From: Hippophae tibetana
Taxonomy: Eukaryota > Streptophyta > Magnoliopsida > Rosales > Elaeagnaceae
Direction of reading: 5' to 3'
Assembly (NCBI GenBank): GCA_037013495.1
Contig: CM072812.1
Span: 70,377,340 to 70,441,339, forward strand
DNA: 64,000 nt
Positions within the stretch are counted from its first letter, which is position 1, and the number at the start of each line of letters is the position of its first letter. The position numbers and the translations under genes were made by a program. The notes beneath the pieces were generated by a model. It was not told the origin of the DNA and did not search any database. It saw nothing but the letters and a program-made list of their open reading frames with translations. Of the stretch, positions 24,331 through 36,600 are shown one piece after another.

Positions 24331-24620
24331 CTTGATAATACATTTAACTATTGATAAATACTATTTTATACATATTTTTAAGTGTCAATTCTTTACATGT
24401 GTACTCATTTTATTCTATTCATATGGTAAAAATTATTTATTTTGTATCTATTTTCCAAATCTTATAATTGAGATCTACTACTATAAGAAAGGGTATTTAA
24501 ATAGATTTAAGAATTGCTACTGGAGAGAAGGTTTCCTCATTGTGAACCCCTCATTTTGTGTAAAGCCTTGTACCACTTTCCTTGCTTTAAAAGTTTCCAA
24601 TTTCCAAGATGAATAAAGAA
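24331..24620. other. Unassigned stretch between copia and gypsy remnants
   Basis: No recognisable domain. An open frame of 94 codons (24332-24616, plus) has no features of a known protein and is judged chance. The sequence just before the gypsy gag piece may belong to that element's gag. Confidence 0.4.
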
Positions 24621-24639
24621 TAGTTTCGTGGGAGATTTT

Positions 24640-25500
24640 TGAAGACAAACTCTGGGCTCATTTTGGGCCCCTTGATTCTGAAGACTTCGACGAAGCATTA
24701 TCCCGAGTAAGACAAATGGGAACGTTAAGAGACTATCAACAAGAATTTGAACGATTGGGAAATAGAATGCGTGGATGGACCTAAAAGGCTCTCGTGGGTA
24801 CATTCATGGGTGGTTTGAAACCAGAGGTGGTTGATGGTATCACAATGTTTAAACCTCAGTTTGTAAAAGAGGCAAGTAGCTTGGCACGGATGAGGGATGA
24901 CCAGCTCATAAGGCAAAGATGATTGGCATGGCCAAATGCATTACGAACGTCTGCTCCCATGAGTATCACAAATTTTTCCAAGAGTACTACCAGCAACTAT
25001 CAAAAGACTACCATGGGATGAAATGCAAAAATGAAGAGCTCAATCACCATAATTGTTGCTCCTATAAGGCTTTATCCAAAGGGATGAAACATCAGAAAAC
25101 AATACCAAGGAATTGGCTACAATTGAGGAAAATGACGCCTAAAATGTACCAGAAACCACCCTGCATGTTTTAACTGGCTGGACAGTACCTAGAACCATAA
25201 GAGTTAAAGCAATGATTGGAAGGCATAAGGTGATTGCCTTAATTGATAGTGGATCCACCCATAATTTTGTTAATAAAAGGGAAGCTGCAATGCTTCATTT
25301 ACCAGTGAAGCCTACAACACCATTTGCTGTCAAAGTTGCAAATGGGGACAACTTATCATGCAAAGGAGTATATGAATAGTTCACAATTAATCTACAAGGT
25401 ATTGTGTTCCAAATAGATTTCTTTTCTTTACCTTTAAGTGGGTTGGATATGGTGCTAGGCATTCAATGGTTAGAAACATTGGGAGTAGTAGTATGTGATT
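24640..25500 (+). pseudogene. gypsy gag and protease region (fossil)
   Basis: The gag has FEDKLWAHFGP and a YQQEFERLGNRM block, typical of retrotransposon gag capsid regions. The protease has LIDSGSTHNFVN (25235-25275), with the catalytic DSG intact. The region is broken and belongs to the chromovirus fossil. Confidence 0.8.
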
Positions 25501-25779
25501 GGAAAAAACACACCATGGATTTCCTTTGGAAATAACAGCCAACGCAAATCAAAGGGATTGAAATTCAACCCATCCAAGACACTACAATTCAGAACCTTGC
25601 TAAGGACTTTCGCCAACGTCACAATATGTTTGCTTTATACTTCCAGCTCGAGGGACAATAGTACAATAAGGAACTCACACCAGATATGCACATATTGCTT
25701 ACAGATTTCTCAGATTTTTTTAATGAGCCAACTTGCTTACCACCTGCACGAGAAGGTTCTCACACAATACCCCTTAAGG

Positions 25780-26939
25780 ATGGAACCGAACCTATAAGTA
25801 CCCCTATTTCCAAAAGTTTGAGATTGAGCAAAAAGTGCAAGAAATGTTAGATGTAGGATTAATTCGACCTAGCACCAGTCCTTTTTCCTCTCTAGTCCTA
25901 TTGGTCAAGAAGAAAGATGGCACTTGGTGCTTTTACACGGACTATTGAGCACTCAACATAACCACAATCAAGGATCGTTTTCCAATTCCAACAGTGGATG
26001 ATATGCTAGATGAATTATATGGTGCTACATTCTTTACTAAGCTGGACCTTAAGGCAAGATACCATCAAATACGAGTCAACCCCATGGATATCCCCAAGAC
26101 TGCCTTCCGCACTAATAATGGACACTATGAATATCTAGTTATGCTTTTTGGGCTGTGCAATGGGTCATCTACCTTCCAAGCCATCATAACTCAATATTTC
26201 AACCATTCTTGCACAAGTTTATCTTGGTATTTTTTTATGACATTTTAATTTACAACTTAACATGGAAACAACACTTGGAGCATGTCCAAGGTTACATTGG
26301 CCCTCCTCAGACAACACAAATTTTATGCCAAATTGAATAAATTTGCCTTTGGTCAGCAGGAGCTCAAGTATCTAGGCCACATAATTACACTAAGTAGGGT
26401 CAAAGTTGATGACAGAAAGATCGAAGAAATGGTTGATTAGCCCAGACCCTCCAACATCACTGAACTCCGAGGATTCTTAGGCCTCACTGGCTACTACCGC
26501 AAGTTTGTAAGCGGGTATAGGATAATAGCTAAACCATTAACTAACCTCCTCAAAAAAGGGAAGTTTTAATGGAATGCAGGTGCAGACATAACCTTCTTAG
26601 CCTTGAAACAAGCCATGACATCCACTCCCACTCTAGTCATGCCTAACTTCACTGAGCCGTTCATTCTAGACATAGATGCATCGGGAATAGGCATTGGTGT
26701 TGTCCTCACACAAAAAAATAGACTAATTGCCTACATGAGCCATACCTTGAGAATCACTAAACAATCTTGGTCAACCTATGCAAAGGAAATGCTAGCCATT
26801 GTGGAGGCCATAAAATTATAGAGACCATATCTACTTAGCCACAAATTCTTCATCAAAACTAATCAACGCAACCTTAATTACTTTTTGGATCAATGTGTTG
26901 CAACCCCTGAAAAGTAAAAATGGGTGGCCAAACTACTAG
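25780..26939 (+). pseudogene. gypsy RT and start of RNase H (fossil)
   Basis: The RT blocks [21 protein letters not shown] and YHQIRV are clear between 25970 and 26080. The catalytic box region follows at about 26220-26260. The RNase H beginning with FILDIDASGIGIG is at 26603-26821. The region is broken. It ends at the hAT insertion. Confidence 0.85.
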
Positions 26940-26947
26940 GCTATGAC
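26940..26947. repeat. hAT target-site duplication (left copy)
   Basis: GCTATGAC, repeated exactly at 31253-31260. Eight bases is the hAT standard. Confidence 0.95.
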
Positions 26948-27140
26948 TAGGGGTGAGCAAAATATCTGATCAATCTGATCAATCCAAAAAATCCGATCAA
27001 ATCTGATAAAATTAAGTGGTTTCTATCTGAAGTCGGATCGGATTCGGATTTTATCAATCCGCTCGGATTCGGATTTGGATTCAGATTAGAAATATTCAAA
27101 TCCGTATAATCCGATCTGATCCGATATATTTAATATATTA
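26948..27140. repeat. hAT left terminal and subterminal repeats
   Basis: The 12-bp terminal repeat is followed by repeated ATCTGATCAATC, ATCCGATC and GGATTCGGATTT motifs to about 27130. These are probable transposase-binding sites. Confidence 0.8.
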
Positions 27141-27149
27141 TTTAAAAAT

Positions 27150-27150
27150 A

Positions 27151-27183
<33 letters not shown>
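27150..27183. repeat. TA microsatellite
   Basis: A (TA)n run inside the hAT leader. Confidence 0.9.
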
Positions 27184-27186
<3 letters not shown>

Positions 27187-27299
27187 TTTAACCTAACCTA
27201 AAGAGTTGCCTTATATCTAAAATTCTAAATCTTAACCAAAAACCTAATATATTTTTCTGCTGCCTCCATCTCTCTCCCTACCTACCTGCCTCCATTGTT

Positions 27300-27740
27300 A
27301 AGTGCTTTTCTACTACTGCTTCTCTGCTTCTCTGCTACGCAGCTGCTTCTGCTTCTCTATTTTTCTGCTTCGCAGCTACTTCTACTTCTCTACTTCGCAG
27401 CTGCTTCTCTACTTTGCAGCTGCTTCTACTTCTCTGCTTCTGCTTCTCTGTTTTTGCTTCTATGTTTCGCAACTGCTTCTGCTTCTCTGTTTCGCAGCTG
27501 CTTCTGCTTCTCTATTTCGCAGCTGCTTCTGCTTCTCTACTTCGCAGCTGCTTCTGCTTCTCTGCTTCGCTGGTGCTTCTCTGCTCGTTCGCTGCTACTG
27601 TTGCTGCTCGCCACCGCTACAGCTCATCGTCGTTGCTGCTGCTACTGCTGCTTCTCGTGCTTCTCTGCTCACTTGATGCTGCTTCTTCTGCTGCTGATGC
27701 TACTTGTCGTTGTTGTTGCTGCTGCTGCTGCTCGCTGTTC
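27300..27740 (+). repeat. 25-bp minisatellite and CTG/GCT-rich tract in the hAT leader
   Basis: Units of 25 bases (core CGCAGCTGCTTCTGCTTCTC) start at 27493, 27518, 27543 and 27568, with looser copies back to about 27340. From 27600 to 27740 the tract becomes GCTGCTGCT-type repeats. Because 25 is not a multiple of three and the unit lacks stops, all three forward frames are open and read Leu/Cys/Ser/Ala-rich. These frames should not be taken as genes. Confidence 0.9.
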
Positions 27741-28326
27741 GTTGTTCTTCATCATCCTTAACAAGAAGGTTATATTTTTTGATGACATTATAAGAAAACT
27801 TTGAACGGTCATAACTTTGTGTTGTGAGGTCTGTTTTGGACGAATTTTTTTATGATTCCATATAACTTTTTGATATCTAGGTACACCAAACTGTTAAAGG
27901 CAGTTTTTTAAGAGTTTTTCCCCAAAAACGCTGTTTTTCCCCAAAAATGCTATTTTTCCCCAAAATGTTATTTTCCCCCAAAAACGATGTTTTTCATGCT
28001 TTAATTGAGCTATAACAATTTTTAAACTACTTTTAAAATATTGAGATCTATCGTGGCTTGGTGAAACAAATTTCAGCATTGTAATACATCATGGTTATTT
28101 ACATAATTATAAAAATCAATATCATAAAACATTGTTTTATAAATGGTGCATGTTAATTGAACATTTCATTCATATTATTAAAGTTTTAGTTATATTATAT
28201 ATAAATGTTCAATACATATTTTAAATCACATGAAATTAAACATGTCCAACATCACCCCACGTCTATGTGCACATTTTTACAATTATTTATTGCAAATGTC
28301 TAATATTTTTTTCTACAACTATACAA
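27741..28326 (+). other. hAT transposase 5' leader
   Basis: Non-coding sequence between the minisatellite and the likely transposase start. It includes four close repeats of TTTTTCCCCAAAA-type phrase at 27905-27990 and AT-rich DNA. An intron is possible here. Confidence 0.5.
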
Positions 28327-30381
28327 ATGGTTTTAGATAAAGATAATTATACACTTTATGTGATTGAAGAAGTAAATAAAGATGAAATTGCAACACAACC
28401 AACTCAAGAAGAAGATTTTGTAAGTACTTCAATTCCTGACCTATGCATTGGTTCTAAAGAAGAATGTAAAAAAGTTTCCTCAAGATCTAGTAGTGAATCA
28501 TGGGCTCATTTTACTATAGCAGGGGTAGGGCAACATCGCAAAGCTATATGCAAATATTGTAAGAAACAATATAAGTATGTGTCAAGCAAATCTGGCACGT
28601 CAAATTTGCTTGCACACATTTCCATTGGATGTGATAAGTTTCCCGGTAGAGTTCTTAAGAAACAAAAAACTTTAGCTTTCCATAAGGAAGGAAGTCTTGT
28701 ACCTCATAGTTTTAATGCTGAAAGATGTAGAGAAAAATTGGTAAGGATGATAATAAAAGATGAATTGCCATTTATTATCGTAGAAGGTGAAGGATTTAAG
28801 GAGTTTATTGAAGAGTTACAACCTTTGTTTAAAATCCCTTCTCGGTGGACTATTGCAAGAGATTGCTTGAATTTATACGTTACTGAAAGAGTAAAATTAA
28901 AAGAGTTGTTGAATAGAACTAGTAAAAGAATATGTCTTACCACTGATACATGGACATCTTGTCAGAATTTATGTTATATGTGTTTAACTGCTCATTTTGT
29001 TGATAATGGTTGGAATTTACAAAAGAGAATCTTGAACTTTTGTCAAGTTCCAAATCATAAAGGTGATACACTTGGTAGAGCGATTGAAGCATGTTTGTTA
29101 GATTAGGGCATTGATAGGATATTATGTATTACAGTTAATAATGCAAATTCTAATGATACTGCACTTACTTATTTGAAAAAAATGTATTAATGGTTAGGGT
29201 AATGCAATTTTAGAATAAAAACATTTGCACATGCGATGTGGTGCACATATTCTGAATTTAATTGTTGAGTAGGATTTGAAAGAGTATAACATATCAATAA
29301 ATAGGATTCGTGCTGTTGTAAGATACGTGAGAGGATCACCAATTAGACTACAAAAATTTAAGAGTACTACTGAAATGGAAAAACTCTCTACTCAAAAACT
29401 CGTTTGTTTAGATGTTACGACAAGGTGGAATTCAACTTATTTGATGTTGGATTCTGCAACTTATTTTCAAAAAGCATTTGAAAGGTTAGAGATCACTGAT
29501 TTGGGATACTATCAAGAGTTTTGTCGAGGTGAAATTAAACAAGCTCCGACTATAATGGATTGGGATAATGCTAGACATTTTGTCCAATTTTTGAAAGTTT
29601 TTTATGAAGCTACATTAATGTTTTCTGGATCTTTATATGTGACTTCTAATTTCTTCTTGGATCGTATTTGTTTTATTCATGATCAACTTGATATGTGGAG
29701 TAAATGCGAGGATTATATTATGATGAAGATGGCTAGTGATATGAAGGTAAAGTTTGACAAATATTGGGAAGGAATATCTAAAATGAATATTATGTTATTT
29801 GTGTCTGTTTTACTTGATCCTAGGCATAAAGAGTGTTCTTTACATCTAAGTTTGCTAGAATTGTGTAATGGGGATGAGATTGAGGCTTCAATGAGTTCTA
29901 AAAGGGTAAAAAAAAAACTTTGGAAGATATGTACGAGGAGTATCATAAAGCGTATTTTCCCTCAAACATAGAAGAATCTTCTCAACCTTTAGAAATGGGT
30001 ACAGAAGGTTTTGGTTTAGAAGCAGATGCATTCCAACTTTATGTTTCTCGTAAGAGAAAGCATTTAAAAGAAGTTCATACTATGGAAAACAAATCTTAAG
30101 TGGAAAAATACTTACAAGAAGCATTGGTTGATATGGATGATGAGAAATTTAATCTTTTAAGTTGGTTGAATGTTCATTCCTCGAGATTTAAGATTTTGTC
30201 TTTGATAGCTCGAGATGTATTGGTCATATTGGTATCTACCGTAGCATCTGAATCTGCATTCTCTACTGGTGGTAGTACAATTAGTCCATACAGGAGTTCC
30301 TTATCTTCTAAAACTGTACAATCTTTGATTTGCACTCAAAATTGGATTCGTTCATCTCCAATCATTAATATCCAAGAGTAA
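28327..30381 (+). pseudogene. hAT transposase (Ac/Tam3-type), disabled
   Basis: The likely start is the ATG at 28327 (MVLDKDN); an upstream in-frame ATG at 28267 is AT-rich leader. Domains: a BED zinc finger (SWAHFT..., CKYCKKQY..., then H-x4-C at about 28500-28640); the hAT catalytic region with LTTDTWTS at 28930-28960; a DVTTRWNSTY block at 29410-29440; a conserved LLDPRHK at 29812-29832; and the C-terminal dimerisation domain with VASESAFSTGG and LICTQNWI at 30240-30345. It is disabled by a TAG at 29104-29106, further damage up to about 29275, a frameshift in a run of ten A at 29908-29917, and a TAA at 30097-30099. The full family is about 650-700 residues, so most of the gene is still present. 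Confidence 0.9.
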
Positions 30382-30399
30382 CTTGATGAAATTGAAGCT

Positions 30400-30839
30400 C
30401 TAGAATCAAGTATATTTCATAAAATTTTCAAATATATATTTCAAATATATATAGATTTATTTGTTATCAAATATATATTATTATGTTTATTAGCTCATTA
30501 TTTATGTATATTTTTAACTTTTTAATTTTTCATTGTGCAGATATTCTTGATGGTATTGGTGACTTAAACCTTGAATGATTATCAAAAAGAGTTGTTGTTA
30601 TTAATGTTCGTAGAGTGAAATTAATTTATGTAATTGCTATTTAATTTTTTAGAGTTAAATTATTACTATGTATATTTGGAGTTAAATTATGTAATTAATG
30701 TTTAATTTTTTCTTTTTGATTATTTTTGTTGAATTATTTTTAATCATGTTGTCACTTACTTTTTTAATTTGTATGAAAAATATTTTTATTTTAAATTTTT
30801 TTTATTATATGTAATTTTTCATTTTATATGTTGAAATTA
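30400..30839. other. hAT 3' untranslated region
   Basis: AT-rich sequence between the transposase stop and the subterminal array, with a repeated AAATATATATTTCAAATATATA phrase near 30430-30475. No gene is seen. Confidence 0.6.
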
Positions 30840-31252
30840 AATCAGATTTGGATTTGTTCGGATTGACATTTATAGCGGTTCCAATCGGATTGATATTTCA
30901 TAATTTTTTTATTTATGTAATTTTTTTAATAGATTTAAATTAAAATTTCGGATTTAATAATTTTCGAATTGGATCGGATTCGGATTGACTTAAAATTAGC
31001 AAATTCAGATTTGTTCGGATTGGCATGTACAACTACAACGAATTGGTTTCGGATTGAATAATTTTTGGTTTAAATAATTTTCGGATCGGATCAGATCAGA
31101 TTCAGATTGACTTAAAATTGGCGGTTTCAGATTTGTTCGGATTGATATGTACAGTGGATCGGATTTGGATTGAATAATTCATAATTTGCTTCGGATCGGA
31201 TCGGATTCAGATTGACCTAAAATTTGTGATTTCGAACCGATGCTCACCCCTA
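30840..31252. repeat. hAT right subterminal and terminal repeats
   Basis: At least six copies of GGATCGGATTCGGATTGAC-type motif, alternating with AATTGGCGG and GTTCGGATTGA. The 12-bp terminal repeat closes the array. Confidence 0.85.
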
Positions 31253-32790
31253 GCTATGACTATGAGATCATTTTCAAACCTAGTCGCCAAAACTCTACAA
31301 CAGATGCCTTATCTAGACGACTAGATAGCCCACAATTGGCTGCACTTCATGCCTCAGACATAGACATTTGGACACAGCTATGCAATGCCTCTAAATCAGA
31401 CCCTTATGTGCAAAATTTAGGACACAAAGTTGGAAACCCTTCTCATGATAGTTTGATTTGGCATGATGGCTTGCTCATTTCAAAAGGAAAGGTCGTGGTG
31501 CCAACTGACCCATCCTTAAGAGCTAAATTGTTGTATGAAGTCCATGACTCTAAAGTTAGGAGACATTCAGGAATCCTTAGAACTTACAAACGCTTACAAC
31601 AACAATTTTACTGGCCCAAGATGCACAAAACAATTCAAGAGTATGTGCAGAAATGTGAAGTATAACAACGTATTAAATCTGAAACAACAGTTCTAGTAGG
31701 GTTATTGCAGCCCTTACCCATTCCCGCACAAGTCTGGGATGACATCACTCTTGATTTCATTACAAGGTTACCCACATCATGTGGCAAAGACACAATTTTG
31801 GTGGTAATCGATCGGCTCAGTAAGTTTGCTCACTTTATCCCATTAGCTCATCCGCTCATAGTAAAAATTGTGGCAAAAACATTTATTAAAGGAGTTTTCA
31901 AACTCCATGGAATGCCACGATCTATCACTAGTGACCGTGACCCCATCTTCACTGGCAGGAATTTTTCAAACTGTCAGGCTCTCATCTCCAACTCAGTTTA
32001 GCCTACCACCCATAAACAAATGGCCAAACTGAAGCTGTCAACAGCTGTGTTGAACAATATCTACACTACTTTGTCCACCAATGCCCACGCAAGTGGAGTA
32101 CTTATCTTGTATGGGTTGAATATTGGTACAATACTACATACCACGCTTCAACAAAAATGATACCTTATCAAGCTCTCTACGGTTGCCTTTCACGAATGAT
32201 CCCAACATATCTGAAAGGTCTCTCACTAGTCCATGAAGTGGATCAAACATTCATGCATCAAGACAAATTGCTACACCAGCTAAAAACAAACTTAACAATA
32301 GCCATCAATTGCATGAAGCAACAAACATATTCCAAGAGGAGAGAGATCCAGTTCCAAATTGGTGAACCAATATTATTAAAACTCCACTCATATCATCAAC
32401 ACACAATCTTCAAGAGAGCTCACGAAATATTATGTAGTCACTACTATGGATCCTATTCTATTGTGGACAAAATTGGAGCAATTGCCTACCACTTACAACT
32501 AACATCCACAACTTGCATTCATCTTTTGTTCCACGTGTCTTTACTTAAACCATACAATGACACACTGTCAGTTCATCCAACTGAGTTACCTCCAATTGGT
32601 GATGATGATATGCTCACCCTTGAACCTCATAAAATTTTAGATACATGATAGATCAAACGTGACAACACCTTTGTGAAAGAAAGCTTGATATAGTGTAAAT
32701 ATCTTCCATCTGAAGACACCACACGAGAAACCATAAACATTTTGTGCCACCAATTTCCTCATCTAATGCTTGAGGACAAGCATTCTCTTT
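31253..32790 (+). pseudogene. gypsy RNase H end, integrase and chromodomain region (fossil)
   Basis: Starts with the second copy of the hAT target duplication. The first part reads as the RNase H C-terminus (an FKPSRQN...ADALSRR-like end). The integrase has the H-C zinc region (31560-31665; HxxxxH...C), the core start WDDITLDFITRLP and VIDRLSKFAHFI (31735-31850), and the C-terminal YR L FHVSLLKP segment (32490-32560). A chromodomain-like tail ends with FPHLMLEDK near 32755-32780. The region is broken. Confidence 0.85.
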
Positions 32791-32803
32791 CTCATATGGG
32801 CAA

Positions 32804-33083
32804 TGATAAGCCCAATCGTTCTGAGCACACGTCGAAACCAAACTTGTACTACCAAGAAAGATTAAGCAACACCACTCAACCCGCACGCAACGCCACACAA
32901 CAATCAGCACAATCTACTTCATTTTCTATTTTAATGTAATCACTTTTTCAGTTTCTTTTCAATTTCTATCCATTTTCTTTTCAATTATTTTGTGTAGATT
33001 TCAATTATAAATATGAATGAAATTTAAGTATTCTTTCTTACAAAAAATTTTATCCATTTTGCTTGTACTGATTGGACCTATCA
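32804..33083 (+). repeat. 3' LTR of the chromovirus
   Basis: Starts TGATAAGCCC just after the coding tail and probably ends CCTATCA (TGATA/TATCA inverted ends, about 280 bp). It contains a TATA-like ATTATAAATATG at about 33005 and typical T-rich leader sequence. No second copy is in the window, so the boundaries rest on the ends alone. Confidence 0.55.
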
Positions 33084-33559
33084 TTGCACCATATTAAGTT
33101 CTCTCTTCATTTCTCTTGTTATAGAATTTTCCCAACATATTAGATCTAATGACTCATACTTCTCTTTACATAGATTTTAGACTGATCTGGAAGGTATGCT
33201 GATTGGAATCACACATCGTTAGCCATATCACATGTATTAATTTACACCCAAAATAATCTAACCACTGAAAGCCATCCGGCACAAAAACCTGCTACGAGTA
33301 TACCCTTTTACTATCCAATCGATTCCATGAACCCAGGACGTATAAACCCAAAATGTACCATCCATTTGATCATCCCTGTCAAGTGTCAAAACATAAGATT
33401 TAACACGACATAAGAAAACAGGCTAACCAAATTCAGAATGTTAGAGGGACAGCTTTTTTGGTTTCAAACACAACTGATCATCTCCACAGATATTTCTATT
33501 GAAAATTTGGAGGTGGCACGTTTTTGTAACAGCTATTTAGATTTGTCTAAGTACATCAT
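33084..33559. other. Intergenic, 3' side of the TRF-like gene
   Basis: No gene or repeat was recognised. Base composition is less AT-rich than the transposon-filled flanks. It likely contains the 3' flank of the host gene, whose transcript ends somewhere left of 33644. Confidence 0.5.
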
Positions 33560-33643
33560 GTCAAATAAAGAAGGTGCACTTTTTACAACTAAATTTTAAA
33601 TACATTTCAGAGCAATTCACCTTAAGTACAACATATGGGGCTT

Positions 33644-36600
33644 TCATGTACAGTTCTTCCTTTGTACATTTTTCTTGCCAATACCAAATGCAGCACCTTT
33701 ACTGGAAGGTGCAAGCTGGGCAACTTGGCCAATGGACTTTTTACCACGCTGCCTAGGATACGGATGAATCTTAGACAGCTCACGAACACGATGTAGCAAA
33801 GACTTCGGCAAGGGACGTGAATGTGACTGTGCTTCCTCCATCTAGCATTTAACCAAATAAACTTTACTACAATGTCGAAAATACCCCTTGGACCAAATAA
33901 ATGAGGAAAATGTCCTAGAGAGCATTTAATAAAACAATCACAAACAATGAGAAAGCTGACCTCCCTTCTCTTCATTTTCAGTGCAGAGCTAGCTCGTAAA
34001 AGATTTCGCCATTTGTCCTGTGGCAAACAAAGTCAGCAAACACAATTAAAACTAGGACATCTAGATGAAGGCTACATTACCACAAAATTAAGTCTGTACC
34101 CTCAGATCTATAGGTGTGCGATAAGCAGATGAGGCAAAAAGGAGCCTTTTTATATCAGTCCAGCGACCAACTCCAAATTCAGAAATACCATCGACCAATT
34201 TCACCACCTCAGAAAGTGTCCACATCCTTTGATGCTTCCTCCGATCATGTTTTGAAGCTCTTTTTCCTGTCATGCAGTCATCTTCTGACTCAGATGCAAA
34301 AAGCTCTGCATCTGGCTCCAAGTGCTGTGGAATCACAAGGACAATAAGAATTAGGAACACTCAAAATGTCTACAAACTTGATAAAAGGTACCCCTACATG
34401 CTCATTGTTTGTACATGTTTACACCTATTATCATACTAGTCATGCCACTCTCCTTTCATTTTTTGGGGAGGAGAATGTGTAAAAGTTTCACCTAACTGCC
34501 AGACCTTTGAAACACGTGCAAAGAATAACACAAAATCAACCTTGTTTAATAACTTCAAGGTATATACAAAGGTTGAATGACTCCCTACCAAAGTCGAAAC
34601 ATGCTTCTTTGGACGTCCTCTCAAACTACGAAATTCAGACACTGCCTGAATTTCAGTTCCACAAAACTCCTCTTCTGCAACTGATGATAAAGCTCCAGGC
34701 TTCATGTGATCAAGTTTTCCATGAGATCTAACTTTGACACGATTGCCCTTTGTAGTAGTAATAACGGAAACAGTTTCTTTTGCCTTAAAGTACTTTGACT
34801 TTTTATCTGAAAACTCTTCAATAAATCTCAGAGTAGGCTTACGTAATCTTTTCTCCCTACTAACTTCACTAGCTTCAACAAAACTCTCTTCTTTTTTATC
34901 CAGTAATATGCCACAACCAACAGGGTTTTCATCATCATCAAACTTATCAAGACCATGCAGATTATGTGAAGTAGAACAAATGTTGCCTCGAATTGATGCA
35001 TGGCGCCTTTTTTTGGGTCTACAGGCACCAGGTAAATCATCAGTAGCTGTCTTGTCAAGTGGTTCATTCTTGCAGTCAAATTCTTGAACGGTTACTGTGG
35101 ACGAGTCTGATATCCCAACAATACTACTACCACTCAATCCTGGGGAATGACTCTCAGAATTTGACTTTCTTGAGTGTGACCCCACACAAGGACCAAAATC
35201 CAATCCAGGAGCTTTTCCATAAAACTGAATATCTGCGCTTGAACGATAGACATGGTGAAATAGTAAAGAAAATACATGTCAGGAAACCAAAAATAAGTTA
35301 TTAAAAAGCTAATGAAAAAAACAATTACAAACATATTGAATACAAGAAAAGGAAAAATAACAGAAAAGAAATGCATTTTTTTTCAACGAAAAATCTTTTT
35401 GCAGCCAAAAGAAGGAAAACATTGAATAAATAAACTATATGACAATCTTCTAATTATCCTGAAGCAATGCCTTTGAACATGTTGAAGATAAGTGACAAGT
35501 AGAAATCATTGAGTCCATGTCTAGGACAATATAATCATTACTTCTGAAATAATTCAAATAATTAACAAAATACCACACTTTTTGAGCACGTGACAAATTG
35601 GCCCCTTCACTCCATAAATCCATCAATACTTAAAATAGGTCACCTCATTGCACGTATGAACGAATCAGTTAATTTCCAAGGAACACTATCTTAGTAATAC
35701 TGATTAGTAAAACCATCACTTACTCTAATAAGCACATACACACGTAAAAGTTTAAGCTTCTTTGGATCAAGCAATGCACGAGTAGTTTGAGGACTGGATT
35801 GAAGCTGCAGTATGGCTTGCATTTGTCAGTTAATTTGGGTTTGCATTGCCCCTTCTTCTGCTCGAACAGGGTACACAAGAGGGTTTCTATACTTCTTGCA
35901 TAAGGTTCCAGTTATGAGAAATCACAGAATTTGATTTATCTTGACGTGATTTAGAAATTAATGGAGTTAACCTTTGTAGAAAAAGACTGACACTCAAGTC
36001 ATGCCATTTTAGCAGTTTTCATAACATCCTGATTTGCAAGGACAAATAACTAAGCAGATGCAATTGTGAATTTGTGATGGGTGAAACCAGTTACGAAACC
36101 ATCAGCCTGGATAGGAAAATGAGAAAATAGTCTTTGTAGATTGTGCAGCATGCAGCAACTTTTGACCAAGTAATAATTGATTTATTAACAAGTGGTTCAG
36201 TCATGCCCTCAAATTTTAAAAATAAACTTTTCCAAGCAAAACGGTATGTACCCCCAATAAAAAAAATTAAAAAAATGGAGAAGACTGAAGGAATTCTTTA
36301 ATTATCCCTTTGAGTAGTGCAATAAGTCCACACAGCACAAAACAAGACGTTAACTAAAACTTACCTAAAAGGAAGGAATTCTTTAATTATCCCTTTGAGT
36401 AGTGCAATAAGTCCACACAGCACAAAACAAGACGTTAACTAAAACTTACCTAAAAGAAAATCTCCCAAAGGGCTGGCAAGACCAGCAGCTGCATCAACAT
36501 CCTCCACCTCATCGACTTCATCCAGCAACCCATCAAGAACCTACTAAATCACTAACACATAAGAAGACTAACCACACAAAAAAAGGGAATATTCTACATA

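Larger units (their letters stand above)
26948..31252 (+). mobile_element. hAT DNA transposon, full length, non-functional
   Basis: A 4305-bp element bounded by perfect 12-bp inverted repeats (TAGGGGTGAGCA / TGCTCACCCCTA) and a perfect 8-bp target duplication. Both ends carry many copies of GGATCGGATTCGGATT-like subterminal motifs. The leader contains a 25-bp minisatellite and a CTG/GCT microsatellite. One transposase region (28327-30381) runs on the plus strand. The perfect target duplication suggests the insertion is fairly recent, while the transposase has a few disabling changes. Confidence 0.95.
24621..33083 (+). mobile_element. Ty3/gypsy chromovirus, plus strand, split by a hAT element
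   Basis: The order of parts is gag (24640-25170), protease (25200-25500), RT (25780-26540), RNase H (26570-26939 and on from 31253), integrase (31330-32640), chromodomain-like tail (32640-32790), 3' LTR (32804-33083). No matching 5' LTR was seen. The coding parts are broken at about ten or more places. A chromodomain and a short LTR again suggest a Reina-like chromovirus. The hAT insertion at 26948-31252 came later. Confidence 0.88.

Noticed and set aside
27295-27804. Three overlapping plus-strand open frames rich in Leu, Cys, Ser and Ala
   Set aside because: They are all read from a 25-bp minisatellite without stops; no domain, and all three frames are equally open.
33622-34026. Longer minus-strand open frame across the end of the TRF-like gene
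   Set aside because: It reads through an intron in another frame. The GT/AG junctions at 33961 and 33841 give a phase-consistent model that ends at 33644.
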